Assembly (NCBI RefSeq): GCF_022568775.1
Contig: NZ_JAKZHW010000002.1
Location: 66,001-130,000, forward strand
Length of the DNA stretch: 64,000 nucleotides
Reading direction: 5' to 3'
DNA from: Sphingomonas telluris
GTDB lineage: Bacteria; Pseudomonadota; Alphaproteobacteria; Sphingomonadales; Sphingomonadaceae
A program made the translations under genes and the position numbers. The stretch's first letter is position 1, and each line of letters begins with the position of its first letter. This document shows, one piece after another, positions 18,124 to 27,322 of this stretch. The notes beneath the pieces are model-generated. The model searched no databases. It saw only the letters and a list, made by a program, of their open reading frames with translations, and was not told the DNA's origin.

Positions 18124-18550
18124 CTTTGAAAAGCGCCTCATAGTCTGGGTGCCAGCCAACCTTCATCTGATCGGCGAGCGCGTGATAAGATCCACTCGTC
18201 AGGAACTGTGCTCTTGCGTTTCGAATGGGCACTTCCTGCTCTTCGGCCCAGCCCAGCAGAGTCCGGCCCCATTTGCATTTCGCGACGTCATCCGCGCTGC
18301 TATCTAGCTCGTCGCGAAGAATGGCAGATTTTCTTTCCCATCGCTCAGCCAGCGATTGGTCGTAAGCGGCCAGTTCATCAGGATTTACCTTGAACTCGCG
18401 AACCCATTTTGACCGTTGAGCGCCGGACTTGAAAAAGTCCTTCTGCGCCCGGCGAATTCTAGAAGACCCAGCGTTAAGAGCCTTGATCTGCCTGACGAAG
18501 ATCCGACCATCTAGCGGTTCCAGCGCCTCTTCGTCCTCGACGTCTTTCAC
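18116..18550 (-). CDS. ABC-3C effector, C-terminal domain part (after frameshift)
   Basis: This frame encodes the conserved ABC-3C C-terminal domain: LDGRIFVRQI near its start, then AQRSKWVREF, GRTLLGWAEEQ, and the closing FLTSGSYHALADQ...VGWHPDYE. The domain normally lies at the C-terminus of the effector. Here it is in the +1 frame relative to the nuclease-like half encoded just upstream (18474-19265). A GTG at 18550 could serve as an independent start but has no good Shine-Dalgarno, so I read both frames as one gene broken by a single extra base, or decoded by frameshifting. Confidence 0.75.
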   Translation of the reverse strand: MKDVEDEEALEPLDGRIFVRQIKALNAGSSRIRRAQKDFFKSGAQRSKWVREFKVNPDELAAYDQSLAERWERKSAILRDELDSSADDVAKCKWGRTLLGWAEEQEVPIRNARAQFLTSGSYHALADQMKVGWHPDYEALFKDG

Positions 18551-19265
18551 GAAGATAATCGATGCGTCCGCTCAGATCCAAAAGCTGTATCTTCGCTCCT
18601 GACCCTTTCGCCCATTCGCTGAAGACTTTGTCCGTCCACCAGCCTTCCAACTCATTCCGAAAGCGCGGCAATTCTTCCTGCGTGCAGACGAACGCAATTT
18701 CTTGTTCGATCTCGTCGCCGAGCGCAGAAAGTCCGGCGAATCCATGCACGGCGGTGACGACGCTGACCATTGCTTTCCGAACTGGCGGTGGCAGTTGGAG
18801 GAAATCACGTCGGTCATTCTTAGTGGTTTGATTCGTGGAGGAATTGGCGGCTTCAATCAGCTTTGTAAGCGCCGCTACTTCGTCATCAGTCGTTCGGTCC
18901 GGTCCGAGCAGGGCCATTCCGGAAGTCGGCACGAGTTGACCGTTTGTCACAAGAAACAGACGACTGCCGGGCACAATCGCACCGTCTCGAATCTGGCGAC
19001 TCCAGTTGCCGAGAGTCCGCCATACGGCGGCGTCGACATCCGAATATTCCTTATCTGTCTGAAGCGAGTGCTTGAGCTGCTCGAGGTCGGACTTCCCGGA
19101 TTCATATTCAATGGCCACGTCCTCAAGTCTCTCGATCGAGACCGCGGCTGTGGGATGTCTTTTTAGTGCCCTCAGCGCCCGCAGGAGCGCGTAACGGAGC
19201 TGGTAATAATATCCGGCCGCAGGACCTGACGCCTCGGAAGGCAGTGTATTTGGATTTACGGGCAC
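18474..19265 (-). CDS. ABC-3C effector, nuclease-like N-terminal part (frameshifted)
   Basis: A 263-residue frame starting at GTG 19265, 7 bp after the previous gene. Residues 12-70 resemble the DUF4297/Cap4-type restriction-endonuclease fold: an aromatic GYYYQLRYALL helix, an acidic strand SIERLEDVAIE (Glu45, Asp49) and the core SDLEQLKHS (Asp60, Glu62, Gln63, Lys65), fitting a PD-(D/E)xK or QxK active site. The last 25 or so residues (after YLRE) are out-of-frame, Arg/Gly-rich read-through, because the true continuation lies in the +1 frame (18116-18550). The cut is at or near the AAA at 18545-18547. Confidence 0.75.
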   Translation of the reverse strand: MPVNPNTLPSEASGPAAGYYYQLRYALLRALRALKRHPTAAVSIERLEDVAIEYESGKSDLEQLKHSLQTDKEYSDVDAAVWRTLGNWSRQIRDGAIVPGSRLFLVTNGQLVPTSGMALLGPDRTTDDEVAALTKLIEAANSSTNQTTKNDRRDFLQLPPPVRKAMVSVVTAVHGFAGLSALGDEIEQEIAFVCTQEELPRFRNELEGWWTDKVFSEWAKGSGAKIQLLDLSGRIDYLRERRRGRRGAGTARWSDLRQADQGS

Positions 19266-19272
19266 CAGTCGC

Positions 19273-19611
19273 CTACGATCCGCGATCCGTACTCGACGTC
19301 GACCCGATCTCAGAGAGCGGATTACGGCTGATCAGCCCCCACAGCCGCCCGTCTGTTTCAGAGCCTCTCGCGCCGAGCTCGATCAGATATTCTTTGGCAT
19401 GCTTCTCACTGAGACCTGTCACGCTCGCTAGCGTTTCGAGCTTCCGCCACCTCGGTCCGTCAGCAAGCATTTTCTTGAGCAGTTCTTCGACTGCGCGATC
19501 AAATTTTGGATATTTGCTCTGACGGCTGAGATGTGACGAAAGCCATGTGGTCGACAATGATCCTAATGTGCCAAGGGCTGCACCCAAAAGCACCCAAACG
19601 CCTTCGGCCAT
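19273..19611 (-). CDS. membrane-anchored winged-helix-like protein of the ABC-3C operon
   Basis: A 112-residue protein with one N-terminal transmembrane helix (about 5-24), a short basic linker and a C-terminal helical domain. The pattern FDRAVEELLKKML...LASVTGLSEKHAKEYL looks like a helix-turn-helix followed by a wing-like segment (GRLWGLISRNP). The start has a strong GGGGAGGGG site. It is the first gene of the four-gene operon and lies 7 bp before the effector start. It is not one of the three canonical components, and its role is unknown. Anchoring or sensing at the membrane is conceivable. Confidence 0.65.
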   Translation of the reverse strand: MAEGVWVLLGAALGTLGSLSTTWLSSHLSRQSKYPKFDRAVEELLKKMLADGPRWRKLETLASVTGLSEKHAKEYLIELGARGSETDGRLWGLISRNPLSEIGSTSSTDRGS

Positions 19612-19702
19612 GTCCCCTCCCCAGGAAACAAGTCGTCACTCGGCACGAACGCTTCATGGCCGTTATTTAGATTTTGTTCAACCAGCGGGGTTTGCGGGAA
19701 TC

Positions 19703-19867
19703 TCACCCAATCCGCCCCGCCTCCACATGCGCCAGCCATCGGCTGAACGCATCCGCCTCCTCCAACCCGTCCTCCGGCAGCTTCGCCCCGCCCGTCGCCA
19801 GCGGCTGCGGCGGCGGGTTGTGCGGGCGGCGCTCATATTCCGACGGCAAGGGCTTGCGGTTCTTCAT
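19703..19867 (-). CDS. small hypothetical protein (54 aa)
   Basis: MKNRKPLPSEYERRPHNPPP... is a short polar protein with a Pro-rich first half and an acidic/helical end (EEADAFSRWLAHVEAGRIG). Its ATG overlaps the stop of the preceding gene as ATGA (19864-19867), indicating translational coupling. Returning to high GC, it marks the right-hand end of the lower-GC island. No function known. Confidence 0.65.
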   Translation of the reverse strand: MKNRKPLPSEYERRPHNPPPQPLATGGAKLPEDGLEEADAFSRWLAHVEAGRIG

Positions 19868-20823
19868 GCCTGCTCTCCCTGCCGGATGAGGAAGTCCGCC
19901 TGGGCTTTCGCTTCCCATTCGATCTGTCTCGCCGCCTCCGCCGCCAGCTCGTCTCGTCTCGCCTGCCGCTGGGCCTCCGTGGTCATCTCGCTCCATTGTT
20001 CCTCGCTGTAGCCGGCGGCGGGCGGGGTGGTTGCTCCGACGTGGGCTCGGCTCGGTTCCAGGGCGTAATCGAAGAGATGCTGAAGGAAGCGCCGGGGCGG
20101 GTGTTCGGGGCGTTCGGGCTTGCCGGCCGCCGCCCATAGCTTGCGCCGCTGCTCGTCGAGCGCCGCGCTGAACGGTGTCTCCGCAATCCGGATCCAGCCG
20201 TGGCCGTCGCGGCGGAAGCTCGCCAGCAGGTCGAAGGCGGAGATGCTCAGCTCCGTCGCGGCGAGGTCGAGGCCGATCTCGATGAAGGTGATCTGGCGCA
20301 GGTAGAAATCGGCGGCGACGATATTGCCGGCGAGGCGCTCCTCCCGCTCCATGCGGACCTTGCCGAGATATTTGCGGACGATGTTCTCGATCACCTCCAG
20401 CTTCTGATCGTCGCTGATGGCGGGGTCGGGCTCCGGCTCGGCGCCGCGGAGGCGCGAGGGCGGGGCGAGCTGCGCATTGCGGGCGGCGGCATCGGCGACG
20501 CCCTGGGCGATCTTCATGCTGCCGTTCGCTTTCGCGATGGCCTTTGCGCGGTCGTAGGCGATGCGCAGGCTGGTGCTGCCGGGGCGCTTCAGAAGCTGGT
20601 CCATGCCGTAGGCGTTGCGGCCGATGGCGAGGGCGGCGCGGCGCTTCGACCCGGTGCTGGCGAGCAGGGCGATGAAGGCGCGCTGCGCATCCGCGTCCCA
20701 GCCGTTGACGCGCTGGCGGACGGGGACGGGCTCGAAATCGAGGAGGTCGCCGAGGTGGGAGAAGTCGCCCTGGCGGGCGGTGCCGGTGGCGCGACAGCGG
20801 TCGCAGATGACGGGGATGCTCAT
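19864..20823 (-). CDS. hypothetical protein with N-terminal helix-turn-helix-like segment
   Basis: A 319-residue soluble protein. Near the N-terminus is a single CxxC pair (ICDRCRATG). At about 40-95 comes an HTH-like segment (WDADAQRAFIALLASTGSKRR then AALAIGRNAYGMDQLLKRPG), a pattern recurrent in sphingomonads, where a tandem of short helices precedes a basic DRAKAIAKANG region. The remainder is helical, with charged linkers. It may bind DNA, but no target is visible. I start at ATG 20823, where the conserved part begins. Coupled to the small downstream gene. Confidence 0.65.
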   Translation of the reverse strand: MSIPVICDRCRATGTARQGDFSHLGDLLDFEPVPVRQRVNGWDADAQRAFIALLASTGSKRRAALAIGRNAYGMDQLLKRPGSTSLRIAYDRAKAIAKANGSMKIAQGVADAAARNAQLAPPSRLRGAEPEPDPAISDDQKLEVIENIVRKYLGKVRMEREERLAGNIVAADFYLRQITFIEIGLDLAATELSISAFDLLASFRRDGHGWIRIAETPFSAALDEQRRKLWAAAGKPERPEHPPRRFLQHLFDYALEPSRAHVGATTPPAAGYSEEQWSEMTTEAQRQARRDELAAEAARQIEWEAKAQADFLIRQGEQA

Positions 20824-21100
20824 CCGCGAGGGTGGATCAGACGAAATCCAAATAGGACAGCGGAAAGTGGCGTGAAGCTGCCCTACGGAGCGCTGCGGCT
20901 CAACACGCCAAGACAAACCGAAGTCGCGATTCTGTATCATCGCGGGACATTTTAATGGAGTGCCCGGAAACAGCCGTTATGGTAAATAAATCCCGCTCGG
21001 TACCGTGCAACGCGTGAAGTTCCGCCAAGGTGAACACCGCGTCCCAACCGGGCTCCACGGCACGATCCTCTGCGGCTTCACTCTGCAGAGGAGACTGGAA

Positions 21101-21502
21101 ATGGCTACTGTTTCTAACGTCACCCTACAGATCGGGCGCGAGGAGGGCGATCGTCGTAGAGTGACGGTCAACTACCGCATCTGCTTTTCGGGATGCGAGG
21201 CGCTCGCTGGAAGCACATTCGTCGAAAAGGTCACGCTTCGCGGCGACGATCCGATCTGGGACGACCATCTCATCACGCTTCGCAACGCGTGCGTCAAAGC
21301 GGAGCGGGGCTGCGTCGACCGGTCGGTCTCGACGATGGTCAGCGAAAGCACGCTGGACGAGGACGGGGACACGATCATCCTCGGCTGGGTCATCAACCGC
21401 GACCGCGACGAGATCTACGCGCGGGTGACGCTCGTGCCCTTCGCGCCCACGGGCTCGGAAGCGGATTCGAACATCGTGACGGGTCAATTCGGCCCGGATT
21501 GA
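21101..21502 (+). CDS. hypothetical protein (133 aa)
   Basis: MATVSNVTLQIG... is a soluble, mostly beta-type protein with two cysteines in the CFSGCEAL segment and acidic residues throughout. An AGAGGAG ribosome-binding site lies about 8 bp before ATG 21101, favouring it over the upstream start at 21005. Regular alternation of hydrophobic residues suggests a beta-sandwich. I recognise no family. It is transcribed divergently from the HTH-like gene, and a long inverted repeat follows its stop. Confidence 0.6.
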   Translation: MATVSNVTLQIGREEGDRRRVTVNYRICFSGCEALAGSTFVEKVTLRGDDPIWDDHLITLRNACVKAERGCVDRSVSTMVSESTLDEDGDTIILGWVINRDRDEIYARVTLVPFAPTGSEADSNIVTGQFGPD

Positions 21503-21512
21503 TCGGCGAGTG

Positions 21513-21561
21513 CACTTCGGAACGCACCTGCGCCCCCGCGTGACAGGTGCGTTCCGGAGTG
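21513..21561. terminator. long inverted repeat between convergent genes
   Basis: CACTTCGGAACGCACCTG and CAGGTGCGTTCCGGAGTG pair over 18 positions with one wobble/mismatch, around a 13-nt loop. Placed between two convergent genes, it is a likely bidirectional terminator although neither side has a T-run. Confidence 0.55.
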
Positions 21562-21603
21562 GCGGCCGGGCGCGCCCCAACAGGCCCGGCCTGGGTGACT
21601 TGG

Positions 21604-22527
21604 CTAACCCGGCATTCCTGTCATCGGATCGAAGCCCTGCACAATCACGTCGGCCGCGTTGGCCATCGTCAGGCCCTGCAGCACCACCTCCCCCAGCGGG
21701 CTCGGGTAGTAGTCGACGCCGTAAACGATCTTCAGCGTGCCGTTGGCCGCCGCCTCGAAATGCCAGTCGAAGTCCTGGTTGATCCAGATGCGGTCGAACG
21801 ACGCGTCCGCGTCGCCCGCGCGGGTGTCGAAGTCGTCGACGGTCGTCACATAATAAGCGCCCGTCGTCCCGCCGCCGAGCACCAGCGTGTCGTTGCCCGC
21901 TCCGCCCGAGACGAGGTCGGTGTCCGCGCCCGTCAGAATGAAGTCGTTGCCGGCGCCGCCGATCAGGCGATCGTCCCCGCGCTTTCCGGTGATGTAGTCG
22001 TCGCCGGCGCCACCCTCGATGTAATTGGCGCCCCAGTCGCCGCTGAGGAAATCGTTGGCCGAGCCGCCGATCAGTCCCTCGATGCTGACGGTCACTCCCC
22101 GAAGGTCGTTCGCTTCGTTTAGCGCGATGTTGAGGCCGGTCGGGCTGTCCATCGAGAAGTTGGTGTAGAAGCGGTCGCGGTCGCCCGAGATGTTGGTCGT
22201 CCCAAGGTCGATCGCAACGCCCTGCGTCCACAGGCTGAAGTCGAGAATGTCCCGATCGAGCCCGCCGTCATAGGCCGCCGTGCCAGAAGGAGTTCCGAGG
22301 ATGTCCTCGGATTGCGCCCTGATAATGTCGAAGCCCGAGCCGCCGCTGATGCGATCGACGCCGATCCCGCCAGCAAGGACGTCGTCGCCGTTGCTTCCGT
22401 CAATGACGAAGCCGCGGTTCTGGTCTGCTGTTGAATAGACGTACGGGCTCTCGCCGATGACGATGTGATCGGCACCCTTGCCGCCCTTGATGCTGATCGG
22501 CCCGAGGCTGGGAGATGGCTTCGGCAT
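21604..22527 (-). CDS. RTX-type calcium-binding protein
   Basis: A 307-residue protein with several RTX nonapeptide repeats (GGxGxDxUx): [32 protein letters not shown], and the block [37 protein letters not shown] at about 185-230. No signal peptide is present, as expected for type I secretion, with a C-terminal non-RTX region of about 70 residues that could hold the export signal. No enzymatic domain is visible, so it is probably a small secreted calcium-binding or surface-layer-like protein. Confidence 0.85.
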   Translation of the reverse strand: [307 protein letters not shown]

Positions 22528-22805
22528 GTGCGTCCCCTTCGATGCGGGCGGCCGCGGCTCACCCGATGGCGCGACACCGGTGTCCGGCGCGAGAAAGCGA
22601 GACGCGCCGCAGGATCGTGAGGTTAAGGCGGGCTGGAAACGACGTTACGCATACGCGCCCCTCTGCGAGTCGTTATGCTATGGCTTTTAGCACAAGGGAT
22701 GTTGACCCGCAGCGTTGCCGCACGCGTGTCGCCACGTCGAAACAAGTTGGCAGAATCACGAAAGAAATGGATTATTGATCTTCGGCAACTCAGCGGTCCC
22801 AAGAC

Positions 22806-22970
22806 TTAATGGTGATTGCTCCGCGTAATCATTCCCGCGGATGCCGCGATGCTCCGCGAGATGGTCACACCGACTATGGTGAACCAGATCAGCGTCAGGA
22901 TCACCGCGAGGATCCAGACGCGCCCGCCTTCCTGCGATTCCCGGATCGGACCGCTGCGCTCTTCCCTCAT
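22806..22970 (-). CDS. small single-pass membrane protein
   Basis: A 54-residue protein with a charged N-terminus (MREERSGPIRES) and one transmembrane helix (about 18-40, VWILAVILTLIWFTIVGVTI). An alternative GTG start 27 bp upstream would add nine residues. No family recognised; its hydrophobic profile supports coding. Confidence 0.5.
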   Translation of the reverse strand: MREERSGPIRESQEGGRVWILAVILTLIWFTIVGVTISRSIAASAGMITRSNHH

Positions 22971-23114
22971 ACCTTCGCCCCCCGGCGCAGCGCTCACTTC
23001 GCGCGAAGGCAGAGTACGCGACTCGCGAGCGGCAACAATTTAACTTTGGATAGCCATCCCGCTCTGGGACAGGCGGCGCTTGCTCTTGCCGCCCCCGCCT
23101 GCTTGTGAACGCAG

Positions 23115-26100
23115 GTGGCGTGGCATTTCGCGATAGACCGGGGCGGGACGTTCACGGACGTCATCGCCTGGGACGAGAGCGGCAACTTCCGGACCGAGAA
23201 GCTGCTGTCGGAGAACCCGGGTCAGTATGACGATGCCGCGCTGGAAGGCATCCGGCGCATCGTCGCGGAGGAAAGCGGAGAGCTCGGCGAAGTGCGCATG
23301 GGCACGACGGTCGCGACCAACGCCTTGCTGGAGCGTAAGGGCGCCCGGGTGGCGCTGGCGATCACGCGCGGGTTCGGGGACGCCCTGCGCATCGGATACC
23401 AGGCGCGGCCGGACATCTTCGCGCGGCATATCGTATTGCCGGATCAGCCCTATGAGGCCGTGATCGAGATCGCGGAGCGGGTCGGGGCAGGCGGCGAGAT
23501 CGTCACGCCGCTCGATGAGGAGGCGGCGCGGGCGGAGCTGAAGCGCGTGCGTGACACCGGCATCGACGCGCTGGCGATCGTGCTGATGCATGGCTGGAAG
23601 TTCGGGGAGCATGAGCGGCGCGTGGCCGATATCGCGCGGGAGCTCGGCTTCGAGCAGGTCTCCGTCAGCCACGAGGTCGCGCCGCTGATCAAGCTGATCG
23701 GACGCGGCGATACGACGGTCGTCGACGCCTATCTCTCGCCGATCCTGCGGCGGTACGTCGACCGGGTCGCGGGAGGATTGCCGCCAGGAACGAAGCTGCA
23801 GTTCATGCAGTCGAACGGCGGCCTGACCGACGCGGGCGCCTTCCGCGGTAAGGACGCCATCCTGTCCGGCCCGGCCGGCGGCGTTGTCGGCATGGTCACG
23901 GCGTCCGGCGAAGACCGGCTGATCGGCTTCGACATGGGCGGCACGTCGACGGACGTCTCGCATTTTGCCGGCCGCTACGAGCTGGCGGACGAGAGTACGG
24001 TCGCGGGCGTGCGCATCCGCGCGCCGATGATGCAGATCCACACTGTCGCTGCCGGTGGCGGATCGGTGTGCCGTTTCGACGGCATGCGGTTTCGCGTGGG
24101 CCCGGAGTCCGCGGGCGCGAAGCCGGGACCCGCGTCTTACCGGGGCGGTGGGCCTTTGACCGTTACCGACTGCAACCTGTTCCTGGGCCGCATCGTCCCC
24201 AACGAATTCCCGGCCGTGTTCGGACCGCAGGGCGACGAGCGCCTCGACCCGGCAGCGTCCGAGGCGCGGCTGCGGGAAGTCGCGGACCATGTGGAGCGGG
24301 CGCTCGGGCGGCGCATGGAGCTTGCCGAGATTGCGGAAGGCTTCCTGCGCATTGCCGTCGACAACATGGCCAACGCGATCCGCAAGATCTCGATCGCGCG
24401 CGGCCATGACGTCAGGCGCTACACCCTGGTGAGCTTCGGCGGAGCGGGCGGCCAGCATGCGTGCCGTGTGGCGGACTCGCTCGGCATTGAGCGCATTCTC
24501 GTGCACCCGCTAGCGAGCCTCCTGTCGGCCTATGGGATCGGCCTGGCGGACGTGAAGGCGATCCGCGAGGCTGGCGTCGTGAAGCCGCTGAGCGAGGACT
24601 TTTCCCTGCCCCTGCAGGTGCTGGAAGATGCCGCGACCGAGGCACTGATCGAGCAGGGCGTCGAACGCGACCGCGTCGAGCTTCATCGTCGTGCGCGGCT
24701 GCGGCTCGCCGGAAGCGACACGACGCTGGAAGTCGAGGTCGGACCAGAGACGCAAATGCGCGAGACCTTCTCCGATCTTCACCGCAAGCGGTTCGGCTAT
24801 GTTGACGAGGCGGGCGAGGTCATCGTCGATGCGCTGATCGTCGAGGCGGTCGCACCTACCGGGACCGAGGCGGTTTTCACGCAGCCGCCGGGCGGTGGCG
24901 CTGAACCGCGCGACTTTGGCGATTGGAAGGTCTTCGCGCGTAACGGCTTATCTGGCGAGCAGCGCGTCGAAGGACCGGCGCTCGTCACGGACCGCTCGTC
25001 TGTCACCGTGGTCGAACACGGCTGGAGAGCCGCACGGATCGAGGACGGAACGCTCGTCCTCACGCGTCCCACGCCCGTCCAACGCGCGCATGCGATCGGC
25101 ACCGACGCCGATCCGGTGATGCTTGAGATCTTCAACAATCTGTTCATGGCGATCGCCGAGGAGATGGGCGTTGCGCTGCAGTCCACGGCGACGTCTGTGA
25201 ACATCAAGGAGCGGCTCGACTTCTCCTGCGCGATCTTCGACGCAGAGGGCGCGTTGATTGCCAATGCACCGCACATCCCCGTGCACTTGGGGTCGATGGG
25301 CGAGAGCATCCGCACGATCATCGAAACGCGCGGCGGCAATCGCGACGGCCGCGGAATTAGGCGCGGCGATGCCTATGTGCTGAACGACCCCTATCGCGGC
25401 GGGACGCACTTGCCCGACATCACGGTGATCGTGCCGGTGTTCTACGGCGGCGAAGACGAACCGTCGGCGTTCGTCGCGGCACGCGGGCACCATGCCGACA
25501 TCGGCGGGATCGCGCCGGGATCGATGCCGCCGGACAGCCGCTCGATCGACCAAGAAGGCGTGCTGATCGACAATGTGCTGCTCGTGGATGAGGGGCATTT
25601 CCGCGACCCCGAGATCCGTGCGCTGCTCGGCCTGGGCGAATGGCCGGCGCGCAACATCGATCGCAACATTTCCGACCTGAAGGCGCAGCTGGCGGCATGC
25701 GTGCGGGGCGCGGAAGTGCTTGCGGCGACGGCGCGCGATTACGGTCCTGACGTGATCGCCGCCTACATGCGGCATGTCCTCGCGAATGCCGAAGAATCCG
25801 TGCGGCGGTTGCTGGACAGACTCGACGATGGCGGGTTCGAATATGAGATGGACAATGGTGCGCGCGTCGCCGTGAAGATCGCCATCGACAAGGCAAGCCG
25901 CTCCGCAACGTTCGACTTCACCGGAACGAGCGCACAGCTGCCTGACAATTTCAACGCGCCTTATTCGATAGTGCGCGCGGCCTCGCTTTACGTCGTGCGC
26001 ACGCTCGTCGACGATCCAATCCCTATGAACGACGGGTGCCTTCGTCCGATCAGGCTGGTCGTGCCGGACGGCTGCATGCTGTCGCCTCGCTATCCGGCGG

Positions 26101-26654
26101 CAGTCGTCGCCGGGAACGTCGAGACGAGCCAGGTGGTCACCGACACCTTGTTCGCCGCGACCGGGCGGCTCGCGCCGAGCCAGGGGACGATGAACAATTT
26201 CACCTTCGGCAACGCGCGCCACCAATATTATGAGACGATTGCCGGCGGGTCGGGTGCCGGACCTGACCACGACGGGACGAGCGCCGTGCAGACGCACATG
26301 ACGAACAGCCGGCTGACCGATCCCGAAGTGCTGGAGACGCGCCTGCCGGTCCGGCTGGAGCGGTTCGCGATCCGGCGTCGCTCCGGCGGCGAAGGGCTGC
26401 ACCGGGGCGGCGACGGGGTCGTGCGCGACGTACGTTTCCTTGAGCCGATGCGCGCGAACATGCTCGCCAACCGCCGGCGCGTTGCACCGAAGGGCCTCGC
26501 CGGCGGCGGCGATGCACTGCCAGGCCGCAACTGGGTGGAGCGTGTCGACGGGAGCAGCGAGCAGCTGACGGCCACCGACGCGGCGGAGATGCAGCCGGGC
26601 GACCGCTTCGTCATCGAGACGCCGGGCGGCGGCGGCTTCGGAGCGCGCGCATGA
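23115..26654 (+). CDS. 5-oxoprolinase / hydantoinase, fused HyuA-HyuB
   Basis: A 1179-residue ATP-dependent 5-oxoprolinase (L-pyroglutamate to glutamate) or hydantoinase. The HyuA half begins with the RGGTFTDV motif and contains [13 protein letters not shown] and the [13 protein letters not shown] segment. HyuB starts near residue 665 with [18 protein letters not shown], and later has the [12 protein letters not shown] and [10 protein letters not shown] motifs. Fusion in one chain matches eukaryotic-type 5-oxoprolinase. The start is a GTG at 23115, chosen because homology begins WHFAIDRGG. It overlaps the next gene by 4 bp. Substrate specificity within the family is inferred from the DUF969/979 neighbours. 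Confidence 0.9.
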   Translation: MAWHFAIDRGGTFTDVIAWDESGNFRTEKLLSENPGQYDDAALEGIRRIVAEESGELGEVRMGTTVATNALLERKGARVALAITRGFGDALRIGYQARPDIFARHIVLPDQPYEAVIEIAERVGAGGEIVTPLDEEAARAELKRVRDTGIDALAIVLMHGWKFGEHERRVADIARELGFEQVSVSHEVAPLIKLIGRGDTTVVDAYLSPILRRYVDRVAGGLPPGTKLQFMQSNGGLTDAGAFRGKDAILSGPAGGVVGMVTASGEDRLIGFDMGGTSTDVSHFAGRYELADESTVAGVRIRAPMMQIHTVAAGGGSVCRFDGMRFRVGPESAGAKPGPASYRGGGPLTVTDCNLFLGRIVPNEFPAVFGPQGDERLDPAASEARLREVADHVERALGRRMELAEIAEGFLRIAVDNMANAIRKISIARGHDVRRYTLVSFGGAGGQHACRVADSLGIERILVHPLASLLSAYGIGLADVKAIREAGVVKPLSEDFSLPLQVLEDAATEALIEQGVERDRVELHRRARLRLAGSDTTLEVEVGPETQMRETFSDLHRKRFGYVDEAGEVIVDALIVEAVAPTGTEAVFTQPPGGGAEPRDFGDWKVFARNGLSGEQRVEGPALVTDRSSVTVVEHGWRAARIEDGTLVLTRPTPVQRAHAIGTDADPVMLEIFNNLFMAIAEEMGVALQSTATSVNIKERLDFSCAIFDAEGALIANAPHIPVHLGSMGESIRTIIETRGGNRDGRGIRRGDAYVLNDPYRGGTHLPDITVIVPVFYGGEDEPSAFVAARGHHADIGGIAPGSMPPDSRSIDQEGVLIDNVLLVDEGHFRDPEIRALLGLGEWPARNIDRNISDLKAQLAACVRGAEVLAATARDYGPDVIAAYMRHVLANAEESVRRLLDRLDDGGFEYEMDNGARVAVKIAIDKASRSATFDFTGTSAQLPDNFNAPYSIVRAASLYVVRTLVDDPIPMNDGCLRPIRLVVPDGCMLSPRYPAAVVAGNVETSQVVTDTLFAATGRLAPSQGTMNNFTFGNARHQYYETIAGGSGAGPDHDGTSAVQTHMTNSRLTDPEVLETRLPVRLERFAIRRRSGGEGLHRGGDGVVRDVRFLEPMRANMLANRRRVAPKGLAGGGDALPGRNWVERVDGSSEQLTATDAAEMQPGDRFVIETPGGGGFGARA

Positions 26655-27322
26655 GCTATTGGCCGCTGCTGGGCATATTGCTCGTCGTCCTCGGCTTCGC
26701 GCTGCGGATGAACGCGATGCTGGTGGTGACCGTGTCGGCCATCGTCACCGGGCTGCTCGGCGGCATGGACCTGCACAAGGTCATTGCGACTTTCGGCAAG
26801 GCGTTCAACGACAACCGCATCATCGCGATCGTGTGGATCGTCCTGCCGGTCATCGGTGCGCTCGAACGCTACGGGCTGCAGCAGCAGGCGGCGGCAGTCA
26901 TCCGCAAGATGAAGGCGGCCACCGTCGGGCGATTGCTGCTGCTTTATTTGGGCCTGCGGCAGATCACCGCTGCGCTGGGACTGACGAGCATTGCAGGTCA
27001 CCCGCAAACGGTTCGGCCACTCGTGGCGCCGATGGCCCTTGCCGCGGCTGAGCAGCAGCATGGCGAAGTGGATGAGGAGACCGCCGAGAAAGTGAAGGCG
27101 ACGTCGGCCGCGACCGACAATATCGGCCTGTTCTTCGGCGAGGACATCTTCATCGCGATCGGCTCGATCGTCCTGATCCAGCAGACGCTGATCACTTACG
27201 GATACAATCTGTCGCCGCTGCACCTGGCCCTGTGGGCGGTCCCGAGCGCGATCGCGGCCTTCATCATCCACGGGACGCGGCTTCTGCTGCTCGACCGCAA
27301 GCTGGGCCGGACGCGCAAATGA
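26651..27322 (+). CDS. DUF969 membrane protein, probable transporter subunit
   Basis: A 223-residue integral membrane protein with about six helices, opening with [19 protein letters not shown]. The [20 protein letters not shown] stretch and the [10 protein letters not shown] segment fit DUF969. DUF969 and DUF979 proteins normally occur as pairs and are thought to form a permease, often next to 5-oxoproline or pyroglutamyl-peptide genes. Here it is coupled on both sides by 4-bp overlaps. Confidence 0.85.
   Translation: MSYWPLLGILLVVLGFALRMNAMLVVTVSAIVTGLLGGMDLHKVIATFGKAFNDNRIIAIVWIVLPVIGALERYGLQQQAAAVIRKMKAATVGRLLLLYLGLRQITAALGLTSIAGHPQTVRPLVAPMALAAAEQQHGEVDEETAEKVKATSAATDNIGLFFGEDIFIAIGSIVLIQQTLITYGYNLSPLHLALWAVPSAIAAFIIHGTRLLLLDRKLGRTRK

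Noticed and set aside
24948-26402. 484-residue minus-strand frame opposite the oxoprolinase gene
   Set aside because: Antisense shadow; the sense frame has the HyuA and HyuB motifs.
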